From Pectobacterium colocasium (GTDB taxonomy: Bacteria; Pseudomonadota; Gammaproteobacteria; Enterobacterales; Enterobacteriaceae), in NCBI RefSeq assembly GCF_020181655.1, contig NZ_CP084032.1, positions 186,001 to 250,000 of the forward strand: a stretch of 64,000 bases of DNA, read 5' to 3'. A program made the translations under genes and the position numbers. Below, piece after piece: positions 34,922-50,698 of this stretch. A model generated the notes under the pieces. It worked only from the letters and a program-made list of their open reading frames with translations, made no database searches and had not been told where the DNA came from. Every line of letters begins with the position of its first letter. Position 1 is the stretch's first letter.

Positions 34922-35273
34922 TTTTTTTAGCTCCTGCAGCGGCTTTCAGGGCTCGAATATTGCTGCCATCAAGCGCGATGACATCCCAGTCAATCAGTGA
35001 TTTTTCATCCAGAATTTGAAGTAGCTTATTGAAAAGGCTGTTCATTATTCCGGTTTTTGACCACCGGTTAAAGCGGTTATAAATCGTTTTCCAGTGACCA
35101 TAGCGTTCGGGTAAATCCCTCCACGGCGCTCCAGAACAAAGAACCCAAAATATTCCATTCATGACATGCCTGTGCGCAAGATAAGGCCGCCCCCCTTTAG
35201 CAGAACCTCTCTCAGGTGGCAGCATCGGTGCAATCAGAAACCATGCATCATCAGGGAAATCGTAACGAGCCAA
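34911..35273 (-). CDS. IS5-family transposase, first reading frame
   Basis: This 120-residue product is the N-terminal half of the transposase: MARYDFPDDAWFLIAPMLPP opens a DUF4096-type N-terminal domain, and the first catalytic aspartate lies in DVIALDGSNIRA near residue 103. The frame ends shortly after a run of seven A (minus strand; complement of 34922-34928). The downstream frame is reached by a +1 shift (equivalently -2) or by loss of one A. Two-frame transposases expressed by slippage are usual in the IS427 group, so this need not mean inactivation. Confidence 0.85.
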   Translation of the reverse strand: MARYDFPDDAWFLIAPMLPPERGSAKGGRPYLAHRHVMNGIFWVLCSGAPWRDLPERYGHWKTIYNRFNRWSKTGIMNSLFNKLLQILDEKSLIDWDVIALDGSNIRALKAAAGAKKTSR

Positions 35274-35338
35274 ATTGAAGGACTTTTTGTGGTTAAACTA
35301 TGCTTCGTATTGTACAAAAAATAGTTACGGGACACAGC

Positions 35339-35887
35339 CTAGCTGGCGATTGCTTTACCTAACCCATTCACGGCAAAGAGGCGTTTATAGTAGATAGCCG
35401 TTGGATGGTAATAACCATCGGGTGTGCAAGCATAGTCAGGCAACTCTCCCAGATGGTGATAACCCATGGCTCGGTAGAATGCTTCTGCTGGGGAGCCAGC
35501 TTGGGTATCTAAATAGAGTAACCCTCTCTGTTGGAAAAGCGCGTGTTTTTCCAGTAACTGAATGAGCTGTCTGCCTATTCCCGCTCTCCGTACACGGCTA
35601 TGAACTAACAATTTTTGAATTTCAGCTCTGTTTCTCCCGTTTGGCTTTTGACATAACTCTAGCTGTACACTTCCGACGATACCTTCCTCGTCGCGTGCTG
35701 CCCATAGTATGCGATCACCGTTAGCGACAGATGCTTGTAATCCATGAAAATATTCCATAGCTTCTTTGTGGTGCAGAGGCGATTGATATCCAACAGAGGC
35801 GCCTTTTTCTACAGCATCTATTAATAGACTGGCCAGTTCTTCACGATAGACAGGTAAGGTTGCCGCATTGAGTTGAACTATTTTCAT
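35339..35887 (-). CDS. GNAT-family N-acetyltransferase
   Basis: A 182-residue acetyl-CoA-dependent acetyltransferase. The acetyl-CoA-binding motif A is LLVHSRVRRAGIGRQLIQLLE near residues 93-113 (RRAGIGRQ is the pyrophosphate loop), followed by LYLDTQAGSPAEAFYRAMGY. The acceptor substrate is unknown; related proteins acetylate amines, antibiotics or protein N-termini. The stop codon TAG (35341-35339) is part of the CTAG duplicated by the adjacent IS, so the protein is intact but its original 3' flank has been displaced. The gene is not part of the E. coli order here and is probably acquired. Confidence 0.85.
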   Translation of the reverse strand: MKIVQLNAATLPVYREELASLLIDAVEKGASVGYQSPLHHKEAMEYFHGLQASVANGDRILWAARDEEGIVGSVQLELCQKPNGRNRAEIQKLLVHSRVRRAGIGRQLIQLLEKHALFQQRGLLYLDTQAGSPAEAFYRAMGYHHLGELPDYACTPDGYYHPTAIYYKRLFAVNGLGKAIAS

Positions 35888-36175
35888 CGTATTTTGCTCG
35901 TTCTTCAGAAATTTGTTTCTAACTCAGCAAAATTTGTTCCAAGTCTATTTTCTTAGAAAAACGAGCAAAATAGCGTCTGTCAGTGAGGGACATGTTCTCT
36001 TTAAGGGCAAAAGGCGCATTTTTGGTGCAAGAGATATAGGGCAAATTTGATGGTGCAATGCGCATTTCCTGGAGAAGATTTGATGGTTCTTTGCACTAAT
36101 TCTTGTTGCTGACCTAGAATTGTGAGTGAATCTGGATAAAATCTAAGCGAAAGCACATTTTACGCAATTTTTTTG
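35888..36175. other. AT-rich spacer with repeated TGGTGCA motifs
   Basis: This 288-base gap between the acetyltransferase gene and the tRNA operon has no plausible gene. It contains TTGGTGCAA (36022-36030), ATGGTGCAA (36050-36058) and TTGCACTAA (36091-36099), and ATTTGATGGT twice (36045-36054 and 36078-36087). The first motifs resemble single half-sites for NtrC, but no complete NtrC dyad or sigma-54 promoter was found. Confidence 0.4.
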
Positions 36176-36204
36176 TTGCATCGAGCGCTCTGTCTACCTA
36201 GAAT
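36176..36204 (+). promoter_or_regulatory. Promoter of the thrU-tyrU-glyT-thrT(-tufB) operon
   Basis: TTGCAT (36176-36181), 17-bp spacer, TAGAAT (36199-36204), then the GC-rich discriminator GCGCAGC, typical of stringently controlled stable-RNA promoters. It precedes the first tRNA by 14 bases. Confidence 0.88.
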
Positions 36205-36218
36205 GCGCAGCACTTGAT

Positions 36219-36294
<76 letters not shown>

Positions 36295-36309
36295 TCAAGT
36301 ACACAATCA

Positions 36310-36394
<85 letters not shown>

Positions 36395-36524
36395 AATTCA
36401 ATCCTGGTAACAGGATATTCGATACGGTAGCAAGACCAAGCCGGATCGACGAACGCGGGGTCTATAAGTTCTTATTCCTCAACTTCAAAATCTACAGAAA
36501 AATTAGGTAGCCGAGTTCCAGGAT

Positions 36525-36599
<75 letters not shown>

Positions 36600-36605
36600 A
36601 GATGT

Positions 36606-36681
36606 GCTGATATAGCTCAGTTGGTAGAGCGCACCCTTGGTAAGGGTGAGGTCGGCAGTTCGAATCTGCCTATCAGCACCA
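36606..36681 (+). tRNA. thrT: tRNA-Thr (anticodon GGT)
   Basis: 76 bases from GCTGATATAGCTCAGTTGG to CAGCACCA; anticodon loop TTGGTAA. Six bases separate it from glyT. tufB follows after 107 bases in the same operon, as in E. coli. Confidence 0.97.
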
Positions 36682-36752
36682 CTTCCTTTTCCTCCTCCTG
36701 ATTTTCTTTCTGTGAATAAATTCAGCAAGCTATTGCTTGGTTGATGTGGTGA

Positions 36753-37973
<1,221 letters not shown>

Positions 37974-38003
37974 TCGCTGATAACGTTTGACGCGACACGC
38001 GAT

Positions 38004-38030
38004 AAAAGGGCATCATTTGATGCCCTTTTT
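38004..38030 (+). terminator. tufB intrinsic terminator
   Basis: AAAAGGGCATC ATTT GATGCCCTTTTT: an 11-base stem with a T-run, 30 bases after the tufB stop. Confidence 0.92.
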
Positions 38031-38049
38031 CTACGCTGTCATGGTAGAA

Positions 38050-38094
38050 CCTATCTCATCAGCGATTGTGGGATATAATCATTGGTGAGATAGG
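38050..38094 (+). promoter_or_regulatory. Candidate secE-nusG promoter within an inverted repeat
   Basis: TATAAT at 38074-38079 lies between CCTATCTCA (38050-38058) and its complement TGAGATAGG (38086-38094). No good -35 is obvious, so the promoter is tentative; the inverted repeat is definite. Confidence 0.4.
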
Positions 38095-38210
38095 CTCTGT
38101 AGATACGGCGTAAATACCGAATTATTCGTTTTACAGAACATCTTTCGGTTTGGTTGCCCCGTGGTTACGGGGCAAAGTTATTTGTCTGAATCATTGTGAC
38201 AGGTTGGTTT

Positions 38211-38594
38211 ATGAGTGCGAATACCGAAGCTCAGGATAGTGGGCGTGGCCTGGAAGTGATTAAGTGGCTGGTAGTAGGTGCCTTGCTGGTTGTTGCGATT
38301 GTTGGCAATTATTATTACCGCGAATTTAGTCTTCCTCTGCGTGCATTGGCCGTTGTTATCCTGATCGCCGCAGCCGGTGGTGTGGCACTGCTGACCACGA
38401 AAGGCAAAGCAACCGTAGCGTTTGCTCGCGAAGCGCGTACCGAAGTGCGCAAAGTAATTTGGCCGACTCGTCAGGAAACGTTACACACCACGTTAATCGT
38501 TGCCGCGGTGACTGCCGTGATGTCACTGATTTTGTGGGGACTGGATGGTATTCTGGTCCGTCTGGTATCGTTTATCACTGGCCTGAGGTTCTAA
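38211..38594 (+). CDS. secE: Preprotein translocase subunit SecE
   Basis: SecE clamps and stabilises the SecY channel of the general secretion pathway. The 127-residue protein starts at the ATG at 38211 ([19 protein letters not shown]), as in E. coli; an upstream in-frame start at 38196 is less likely. Three transmembrane segments are visible (about residues 18-36, 45-63 and 92-114) with the conserved cytoplasmic amphipathic region [16 protein letters not shown] between the second and third. nusG follows one base after the stop. Confidence 0.97.
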   Translation: MSANTEAQDSGRGLEVIKWLVVGALLVVAIVGNYYYREFSLPLRALAVVILIAAAGGVALLTTKGKATVAFAREARTEVRKVIWPTRQETLHTTLIVAAVTAVMSLILWGLDGILVRLVSFITGLRF

Positions 38595-38595
38595 G

Positions 38596-39141
38596 ATGTC
38601 TGAAGCTCCAAAAAAACGTTGGTACGTCGTTCAGGCGTTCTCTGGTTTTGAAGGTCGCGTAGCACAATCACTGCGTGAACATATCAAACTCCATAATATG
38701 GAAGAACTGTTTGGCGAAGTCATGGTGCCTACTGAAGAAGTAGTCGAAATCCGTGGTGGCCAGCGTCGCAAGAGTGAGCGCAAGTTTTTCCCTGGTTATG
38801 TCTTGGTACAGATGGTGATGGAAGATGCCAGTTGGCATCTTGTACGCAGCGTACCTCGTGTTATGGGGTTCATTGGCGGTACATCTGATCGCCCTGCGCC
38901 AATCAGTGACAAAGAAGTGGATGCGATTATGAATCGTCTCCAGCAAGTTGGTGACAAACCTCGTCCGAAAACGCTGTTTGAACCGGGTGAAATGGTGCGC
39001 GTTAACGACGGTCCATTTGCTGACTTTAACGGTGTTGTTGAAGAAGTTGACTATGAGAAGAGCCGCCTGAAGGTGTCTGTCTCTATCTTTGGTCGTGCAA
39101 CGCCGGTTGAACTGGACTTTGCTCAAGTCGAAAAAGGCTAA
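38596..39141 (+). CDS. nusG: Transcription elongation and termination factor NusG
   Basis: NusG binds RNA polymerase through its N-terminal domain and links it to Rho or to ribosomal protein S10 through its C-terminal KOW domain. The 181-residue protein has the NGN domain ([17 protein letters not shown] at residues 6-22) and the KOW motif ([19 protein letters not shown] near residue 128). Length equals E. coli. It is translated with secE (one-base spacing). A strong hairpin overlapping the rplK promoter follows. Confidence 0.98.
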   Translation: MSEAPKKRWYVVQAFSGFEGRVAQSLREHIKLHNMEELFGEVMVPTEEVVEIRGGQRRKSERKFFPGYVLVQMVMEDASWHLVRSVPRVMGFIGGTSDRPAPISDKEVDAIMNRLQQVGDKPRPKTLFEPGEMVRVNDGPFADFNGVVEEVDYEKSRLKVSVSIFGRATPVELDFAQVEKG

Positions 39142-39172
39142 TTTTTCCACAAGATTTGCTGGAAATAGCTAC

Positions 39173-39219
39173 TTGCCTATGGCGCGAAATTAACCTATAA
39201 TTTCGCGCCTTTTGTTTTT
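39173..39219 (+). promoter_or_regulatory. rplK promoter overlapping a terminator-like hairpin
   Basis: TTGCCT (39173-39178), 17-bp spacer and TATAAT (39196-39201) form a strong promoter for rplKA. The -10 lies in a perfect 12-base inverted repeat, GGCGCGAAATTA (39181-39192) and TAATTTCGCGCC (39198-39209), followed by TTTTGTTTTTC, so the same DNA looks like an intrinsic terminator for secE-nusG. Confidence 0.8.
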
Positions 39220-39258
39220 CAGGGGCCTTAAAGGCGTCTGAAACGTAATACAAACCAC

Positions 39259-39280
39259 GGGGAGCCTTTCACTAGGCGCT
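39259..39280 (+). promoter_or_regulatory. L1 autoregulatory site in the rplK leader
   Basis: GGGGAGCCTTTCACTAGGC forms a short stem-loop (GCCT with AGGC) like the mRNA site where L1 represses rplKA translation in E. coli. It lies just upstream of the rplK ribosome binding site TGAGGAAAGC. Confidence 0.65.
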
Positions 39281-39303
39281 ATTACCCAATTGAGGAAAGC
39301 TAA

Positions 39304-39732
<429 letters not shown>

Positions 39733-39735
39733 TAA

Positions 39736-40440
<705 letters not shown>

Positions 40441-40455
40441 TAGCTTTTGTTCCGC

Positions 40456-40484
40456 TTTACTCGGGTGTGAGATTTACCTATAAT
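40456..40484 (+). promoter_or_regulatory. rplJ promoter
   Basis: TTTACT (40456-40461), 17-bp spacer, TATAAT (40479-40484), between rplA and rplJ, corresponding to the main rplJL-rpoBC promoter of enterobacteria. Confidence 0.8.
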
Positions 40485-40531
40485 TTTACGCCCGTTGTTC
40501 CTCAAGTGGAATAACGCAAGAATTTTCGGTT

Positions 40532-40615
40532 GGAGCCTGGCCTATCCAGGCCTCCGTCCAAGACCGCAGGTGTTTCGAAAGAAACTTAATCCTTCCTGCG
40601 TAGACGGTGACAGAG
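40532..40615 (+). promoter_or_regulatory. L10-L12 autoregulatory leader of rplJ
   Basis: The 317-base gap between rplA and rplJ carries the ribosomal L10 leader: GGAGCCTGGCCTATCCAGG, CCTCCGTC, AAGACCGCAGG, GAAACTTAAT and CCTGCGTAGACGGTGACAG match the E. coli structure bound by the L10-(L12)4 complex to repress translation. The region from 40616 to 40757 is AT-rich leader leading to the ribosome binding site CAGGAGC. Confidence 0.88.
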
Positions 40616-40757
40616 CCTAAATAACGTTTTTCTTTTTTATAAAGAATAATTTTTTACTGGATTCTGCTCACCGTGTTTCAACGCTTATCTCTAATTTTGG
40701 CGATAAGTGAAGTGAGTTCCGGAGATTTTCTCCGGCTAAATCCAGGAGCAAAAGCTA

Positions 40758-41255
40758 ATGGCATTAAATCTTCAAGACAAACAAGCGATTGTTGCTGAAG
40801 TCAGCGAAGTAGCCAAAGGTGCGCTGTCTGCGGTTGTTGCGGATTCCCGTGGCGTTACCGTTGATAAAATGACCGAACTGCGTAAAGCAGGTCGTGAAGC
40901 TGGCGTTTACATGCGTGTTGTTCGTAACACCCTGCTGCGCCGCGTCGTTGAAGGCACTCAATTTGAATGCCTGAAAGACACGTTTGTTGGTCCGACCCTG
41001 ATTGCATATTCTATGGAACACCCGGGCGCTGCTGCTCGTCTGTTCAAAGAGTTCGCGAAAGCGAATGCAAAATTTGAGGTCAAAGCTGCAGCCTTTGAAG
41101 GTGAGCTGATCCCGGCGGCTCAAATTGACCGTCTGGCAACGCTGCCGACTTACGAAGAAGCACTGGCACGTCTGATGTCGACCATGAAAGAAGCCGCTGC
41201 AGGCAAACTGGTTCGCACTCTGGCTGCTGTTCGCGATGCAAAAGAAGCTGCGTAA
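40758..41255 (+). CDS. rplJ: 50S ribosomal protein L10
   Basis: L10 anchors the L7/L12 dimers to 23S rRNA and represses its own operon. The 165-residue protein begins [20 protein letters not shown] and includes the rRNA-binding segment [14 protein letters not shown] near residue 57 and the C-terminal helix that holds L12. Its length agrees with E. coli. rplL follows after 66 bases. Confidence 0.98.
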   Translation: MALNLQDKQAIVAEVSEVAKGALSAVVADSRGVTVDKMTELRKAGREAGVYMRVVRNTLLRRVVEGTQFECLKDTFVGPTLIAYSMEHPGAAARLFKEFAKANAKFEVKAAAFEGELIPAAQIDRLATLPTYEEALARLMSTMKEAAAGKLVRTLAAVRDAKEAA

Positions 41256-41303
41256 TAGCGCTTTCTTTTCTAACGCACTTGCTAACGTATAAACTATTTC
41301 TGA

Positions 41304-41687
<384 letters not shown>

Positions 41688-41726
41688 GCCAATCTTTCAG
41701 GTTGCAGCCTGATTTATTAGGCTGAT

Positions 41727-41757
41727 GGCTGGTGGCTTTTTAGTCACCAGCCTTTTT
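41727..41757 (+). terminator. rplL-rpoB attenuator
   Basis: GGCTGGTG / CACCAGCC (41727-41734 and 41745-41752) followed by TTTTT is the partial terminator that lowers rpoBC transcription relative to rplJL. The rest of the 326-base spacer retains blocks shared with E. coli (AATGAAATGGTTTAAG at 41877 and TAGTGTTGCA at 41944), where RNase III processing occurs. Confidence 0.88.
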
Positions 41758-42013
41758 GCGCTGTAGGGCATCAATGGGCTTTCGCACTGTTTAGCCATTG
41801 ATTTCCCCAATATTTTTTTCTATTGACGACTTAATATACTGCTTTCCAGAACGGGTTCCCTGCCTGAGCAAAAGCAATGAAATGGTTTAAGAGTAATAGA
41901 AAGACGTATTACGGAAAGTTCCCCATTTTCCGACCAACATAAATAGTGTTGCATGAACTGTCCTTCTTAGGGCAGACAGAGTGGTTCGACTTGTCAGCTA
42001 GCTGAGGAACCCT

Positions 42014-45000
42014 ATGGTTTACTCCTATACCGAGAAAAAACGCATTCGTAAGGATTTTGGTAAACGTCCGCAGGTTTTGGACGTACCTTATCTCCTTTCT
42101 ATCCAACTTGACTCGTTCCAGAAGTTTATCGAGCAAGACCCGGAAGGTCAGTACGGTTTGGAAGCTGCATTCCGTTCTGTTTTCCCCATAAAAAGCTATA
42201 GCGGTAATTCAGAGCTGCAATACGTTAGCTATCGCTTGGGCGAGCCAGTATTTGACGTTAAAGAATGTCAGATCCGTGGTGTGACGTTCTCTGCGCCGCT
42301 ACGCGTGAAACTGCGCTTGGTGATCTACGAGCGCGAAGCGCCTGAAGGCACCGTTAAAGACATCAAAGAACAAGAAGTTTACATGGGCGAAATTCCGCTC
42401 ATGACCGACAACGGTACCTTCGTGATCAACGGCACTGAGCGTGTAATCGTATCTCAGTTGCATCGTAGTCCAGGTGTGTTCTTCGATAGCGACAAAGGTA
42501 AAACCCACTCTTCAGGTAAGGTGCTGTATAACGCACGTATTATTCCTTACCGTGGTTCCTGGTTGGATTTCGAGTTTGATCCGAAGGATAACCTGTTTGT
42601 TCGTATCGACCGTCGCCGCAAATTGCCTGCGACCATTATCCTGCGCGCGCTGGGTTACTCCACCGAACAGATCCTCGATCTTTTCTTCGATAAAATTGTC
42701 TATGAAATCAATGGCAATAAGTTACAGATGGATCTGGTTCCTGAGCGCCTGCGTGGTGAAACCGCATCGTTTGATATCGAAGCGAACGGTAAAGTTTATA
42801 TCGAAAAAGGTCGCCGTATCACTGCGCGTCATATTCGTCAGTTAGAGAAAGACGGTATTGAGCGCATTGAAGTGCCTGTTGAATATATTGCTGGCAAAGT
42901 ACTGTCCAAAGACTATATCGACGAGAGCACCGGTGAACTGATCGGCGCAGCCAACATGGAGCTGTCGCTGGATCTGCTGGCTAAACTGAGCCAGTCTGGC
43001 CACAAACGTATCGAGACTCTGTTCACCAACGATCTCGATCACGGCGCATACATGTCTGAAACTGTGCGTGTCGATCCATCAAACGATCGTCTGAGTGCGC
43101 TGGTTGAAATCTATCGTATGATGCGTCCTGGTGAGCCGCCAACGCGTGAAGCAGCAGAAACGCTGTTTGAGAACCTGTTCTTCTCTGAAGACCGCTACGA
43201 TCTGTCTGCGGTCGGTCGTATGAAGTTCAACCGTTCTCTGTTGCGTGATGAGATCGAAGGTTCCGGTATCCTGAGCAAAGATGACATCATCGAAGTGATG
43301 AAGAAGCTCATTGATATCCGTAACGGTAAAGGCGAAGTGGACGATATCGACCACCTCGGCAACCGTCGTATTCGTTCCGTCGGCGAAATGGCAGAAAACC
43401 AATTCCGCGTGGGTCTGGTGCGTGTAGAACGTGCTGTAAAAGAGCGTCTGTCTCTGGGCGATCTTGATACGCTGATGCCACAGGACATGATCAACGCCAA
43501 GCCGATTTCGGCTGCCGTGAAAGAGTTCTTCGGTTCGAGCCAACTGTCACAGTTTATGGACCAGAACAACCCGCTGTCCGAGATTACGCACAAACGTCGT
43601 ATCTCTGCATTGGGTCCAGGCGGTCTGACGCGTGAACGCGCTGGCTTTGAAGTCCGTGACGTACACCCAACTCACTACGGCCGTGTTTGTCCTATCGAAA
43701 CCCCGGAAGGTCCGAACATCGGTCTGATCAACTCCTTGTCCGTTTATGCGCAAACGAACGAATACGGTTTCCTTGAAACCCCGTATCGTCGCGTGCGTGA
43801 CAACGTGGTGACGGATGAGATCCATTACCTGTCTGCGATTGAAGAAGGTAACTTCGTTATCGCACAGGCCAACACCAATTTGGACGAAGAAGGCCGCTTC
43901 ATCGACGAACTGGTTACCTGCCGTAACAAAGGTGAGTCCAGCTTGTTCAGCCGCGATCAGGTTGAATATATGGACGTTTCCACACAGCAGGTGGTTTCCG
44001 TCGGTGCATCCCTGATTCCGTTCCTGGAACACGATGACGCCAACCGTGCCCTGATGGGTGCGAACATGCAACGTCAGGCCGTTCCTACCCTGCGTGCTGA
44101 TAAGCCGCTGGTTGGTACCGGTATGGAACGTGCTGTTGCGGTTGACTCCGGTGTAACTGCCGTAGCCAAACGTGGTGGTACAGTACAGTACGTGGATGCA
44201 TCCCGTATTGTAATCCGCGTTAATGACGATGAAATGTATCCAGGCGAAGCCGGGATCGACATCTATAACCTGACCAAATATACCCGTTCTAACCAGAACA
44301 CCTGCATCAGCCAGATGCCGTGTGTGTCTTTGGGTGAGCCGGTAGAACGTGGCGACGTTCTGGCAGATGGCCCGTCCACCGATCTGGGTGAACTGGCGCT
44401 GGGTCAGAACATGCGCGTGGCATTCATGCCATGGAATGGTTACAACTTCGAAGACTCCATCCTCGTTTCCGAGCGTGTGGTTCAGGAAGATCGCTTTACG
44501 ACCATCCACATTCAGGAACTTGCCTGTGTGTCTCGTGACACCAAGTTAGGGCCTGAAGAAATTACTGCGGATATCCCGAATGTGGGTGAAGCAGCACTTT
44601 CTAAACTGGATGAGTCCGGCATCGTTTACATCGGTGCGGAAGTGACCGGTGGTGACATTCTGGTTGGTAAGGTTACGCCGAAAGGTGAAACCCAACTGAC
44701 GCCAGAAGAAAAACTGCTGCGTGCGATCTTCGGTGAGAAAGCGTCTGACGTTAAAGACTCTTCTCTGCGTGTACCAAACGGTGTTTCCGGTACGATTATC
44801 GACGTACAGGTCTTTACCCGCGATGGCGTGGAAAAAGACAAGCGTGCGCTGGAAATCGAAGAAATGCAGCTGAAGCAGGCGAAGAAAGACCTGACTGAAG
44901 AATTGCAGATTCTGGAAGCGGGCCTGTTTGCACGTATCCACGCTGTGCTGGTTTCCGGCGGCGTAGAAGCTGACAAACTGGACAAACTGCCGCGTGAGCG

Positions 45001-46042
45001 TTGGTTGGAACTGGGTCTGACTGATGAAGATAAACAGAATCAGTTGGAGCAGTTGGCAGAACAATATGATGAGCTGAAGCACGAGTTTGAGAAAAAACTC
45101 GAAGCTAAGCGCCGTAAAATCACTCAGGGCGATGATCTGGCACCGGGCGTGCTGAAAATCGTCAAGGTTTATCTGGCTGTTAAACGTCAGATCCAACCGG
45201 GTGACAAAATGGCAGGTCGTCACGGGAACAAAGGTGTTATCTCCAAGATCAACCCGATCGAAGATATGCCTTACGATGAGAACGGTACGCCGGTCGATAT
45301 TGTACTGAACCCACTGGGCGTACCTTCACGTATGAACATTGGTCAGATTCTGGAAACCCACTTGGGTATGGCTGCGAAAGGTATCGGCGAGAAGATCAAC
45401 GCCATGCTCAAGCAGCACGAAGAAGTGACTAAACTGCGTGAGTTCATCCAGAGAGCCTACGATCTGGGCGACGATGTGCGTCAGAAAGTCGACCTGAGCA
45501 CTTTCTCAGACGAAGAAGTGATGCGTCTGGCTGAAAACCTGAAGAAAGGTATGCCAATTGCAACGCCAGTATTCGACGGTGCAAAAGAGAAAGAAATCAA
45601 GGAACTGTTGCAGATGGGCGGTATCCCTACCTCCGGTCAGATTACCCTGTACGATGGACGTACCGGTGAGAAATTTGAACGTCAGGTTACAGTGGGCTAC
45701 ATGTACATGCTGAAACTGAACCACTTGGTTGACGATAAGATGCATGCTCGTTCCACCGGCTCTTACAGCCTGGTTACTCAGCAGCCGCTGGGTGGTAAGG
45801 CGCAGTTCGGTGGTCAACGCTTCGGTGAGATGGAAGTGTGGGCGCTGGAAGCTTATGGTGCAGCTTATACCCTGCAAGAAATGTTGACCGTTAAGTCTGA
45901 TGATGTGAACGGCCGTACCAAGATGTATAAGAACATCGTGGATGGCAATCATCAGATGGAACCAGGCATGCCGGAATCCTTCAACGTATTGTTGAAAGAA
46001 ATCCGCTCGCTGGGTATCAACATCGAGCTGGAAGAAGAGTAA
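42014..46042 (+). CDS. rpoB: DNA-directed RNA polymerase subunit beta
   Basis: RpoB forms one pincer of RNA polymerase and part of the active centre. The 1342-residue length equals E. coli. The rifampicin region reads [32 protein letters not shown] in two overlapping blocks near residues 506-540, with wild-type-like Ser, Asp, His and Ser at the usual resistance positions, so no resistance mutation is evident. The active-site segments [12 protein letters not shown] and [17 protein letters not shown] are intact. rpoC follows after 106 bases. Confidence 0.99.
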   Translation: MVYSYTEKKRIRKDFGKRPQVLDVPYLLSIQLDSFQKFIEQDPEGQYGLEAAFRSVFPIKSYSGNSELQYVSYRLGEPVFDVKECQIRGVTFSAPLRVKLRLVIYEREAPEGTVKDIKEQEVYMGEIPLMTDNGTFVINGTERVIVSQLHRSPGVFFDSDKGKTHSSGKVLYNARIIPYRGSWLDFEFDPKDNLFVRIDRRRKLPATIILRALGYSTEQILDLFFDKIVYEINGNKLQMDLVPERLRGETASFDIEANGKVYIEKGRRITARHIRQLEKDGIERIEVPVEYIAGKVLSKDYIDESTGELIGAANMELSLDLLAKLSQSGHKRIETLFTNDLDHGAYMSETVRVDPSNDRLSALVEIYRMMRPGEPPTREAAETLFENLFFSEDRYDLSAVGRMKFNRSLLRDEIEGSGILSKDDIIEVMKKLIDIRNGKGEVDDIDHLGNRRIRSVGEMAENQFRVGLVRVERAVKERLSLGDLDTLMPQDMINAKPISAAVKEFFGSSQLSQFMDQNNPLSEITHKRRISALGPGGLTRERAGFEVRDVHPTHYGRVCPIETPEGPNIGLINSLSVYAQTNEYGFLETPYRRVRDNVVTDEIHYLSAIEEGNFVIAQANTNLDEEGRFIDELVTCRNKGESSLFSRDQVEYMDVSTQQVVSVGASLIPFLEHDDANRALMGANMQRQAVPTLRADKPLVGTGMERAVAVDSGVTAVAKRGGTVQYVDASRIVIRVNDDEMYPGEAGIDIYNLTKYTRSNQNTCISQMPCVSLGEPVERGDVLADGPSTDLGELALGQNMRVAFMPWNGYNFEDSILVSERVVQEDRFTTIHIQELACVSRDTKLGPEEITADIPNVGEAALSKLDESGIVYIGAEVTGGDILVGKVTPKGETQLTPEEKLLRAIFGEKASDVKDSSLRVPNGVSGTIIDVQVFTRDGVEKDKRALEIEEMQLKQAKKDLTEELQILEAGLFARIHAVLVSGGVEADKLDKLPRERWLELGLTDEDKQNQLEQLAEQYDELKHEFEKKLEAKRRKITQGDDLAPGVLKIVKVYLAVKRQIQPGDKMAGRHGNKGVISKINPIEDMPYDENGTPVDIVLNPLGVPSRMNIGQILETHLGMAAKGIGEKINAMLKQHEEVTKLREFIQRAYDLGDDVRQKVDLSTFSDEEVMRLAENLKKGMPIATPVFDGAKEKEIKELLQMGGIPTSGQITLYDGRTGEKFERQVTVGYMYMLKLNHLVDDKMHARSTGSYSLVTQQPLGGKAQFGGQRFGEMEVWALEAYGAAYTLQEMLTVKSDDVNGRTKMYKNIVDGNHQMEPGMPESFNVLLKEIRSLGINIELEEE

Positions 46043-46148
46043 TCCCAGCTCGTTGTATTGCTGGCATTCGTCATAGGGACACCTGAATTGTGTTGTTAAA
46101 GGCATGGTTCAGGTGTCTATCAGGTCTAACTCCGACAGGAGCCAATCC

Positions 46149-50372
<4,224 letters not shown>

Positions 50373-50408
50373 GTCTCTTTACGCTGTACTACCATGCGGT
50401 AAATAACG

Positions 50409-50440
50409 AAAACCCCGGCTATTATGGTCGGGGTTTTTTT
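50409..50440 (+). terminator. rpoC operon terminator
   Basis: AAAACCCCG and CGGGGTTTTTTT form the stem and U-run around the loop GCTATTATGGT, 36 bases after the rpoC stop codon. Confidence 0.9.
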
Positions 50441-50472
50441 ATGGTGCCTGCCCTATAGATGCTCGTGGTCAA

Positions 50473-50660
50473 GCCGTCGCAAGCGACGTTAAAAATTGAT
50501 GGAAGGCGTCCTGCCTTCCACCCTGTGGGCCAACGCGATGCGTTGTTAAAAAACGCTCCCGGCGTTTTATATCATCCTGAAATTTTTTATAGCGCACATC
50601 CCTGTGCGCTACCTAAAGGCCGTCGCAAGCGACGTTAAAAATTTCTTCCTGAAATTTTTT
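50473..50660. repeat. Mosaic intergenic repeat with multiple hairpins between rpoC and shiA
   Basis: A 25-base direct repeat, starting GCCGTCGCAAGCGACG and ending TTAAAAATT, occurs at 50473-50497 and 50619-50643; a second direct repeat TCCTGAAATTTTTT occurs at 50575-50588 and 50647-50660. Between them are compact hairpins: TGGAAGGC/GCCTTCCA (50500-50520), CAACGC/GCGTTG (50531-50545), AAACGC/GCGTTT (50551-50567) and TAGCGCACA/TGTGCGCTA (50590-50611). There is no open reading frame. It appears to be built of exchangeable palindromic modules. Confidence 0.75.
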
Positions 50661-50698
50661 GTTGTACAGTAGTGTAAAGTAAATAGAACGGAACCGAC

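Larger units (their letters stand above)
34420..35338 (-). mobile_element. IS5-family insertion sequence (IS427-like), 919 bp
   Basis: Terminal inverted repeats read GCTGTGTCCCTTAACT on the left and GCTGTGTCCCGTAACT (complement) on the right, 15 of 16 identical. The element is flanked by a 4-bp duplication CTAG (34416-34419 and 35339-35342), which fits the YTAR target of the family. It carries a transposase split over two frames. It lies between coaA and a GNAT acetyltransferase gene and ends exactly at that gene's stop codon. Confidence 0.93.

Noticed and set aside
36022..36099. A sigma-54 promoter with NtrC enhancers.
   Set aside because: GG and GC elements are not spaced by ten bases anywhere nearby and the half-sites are not paired as dyads.
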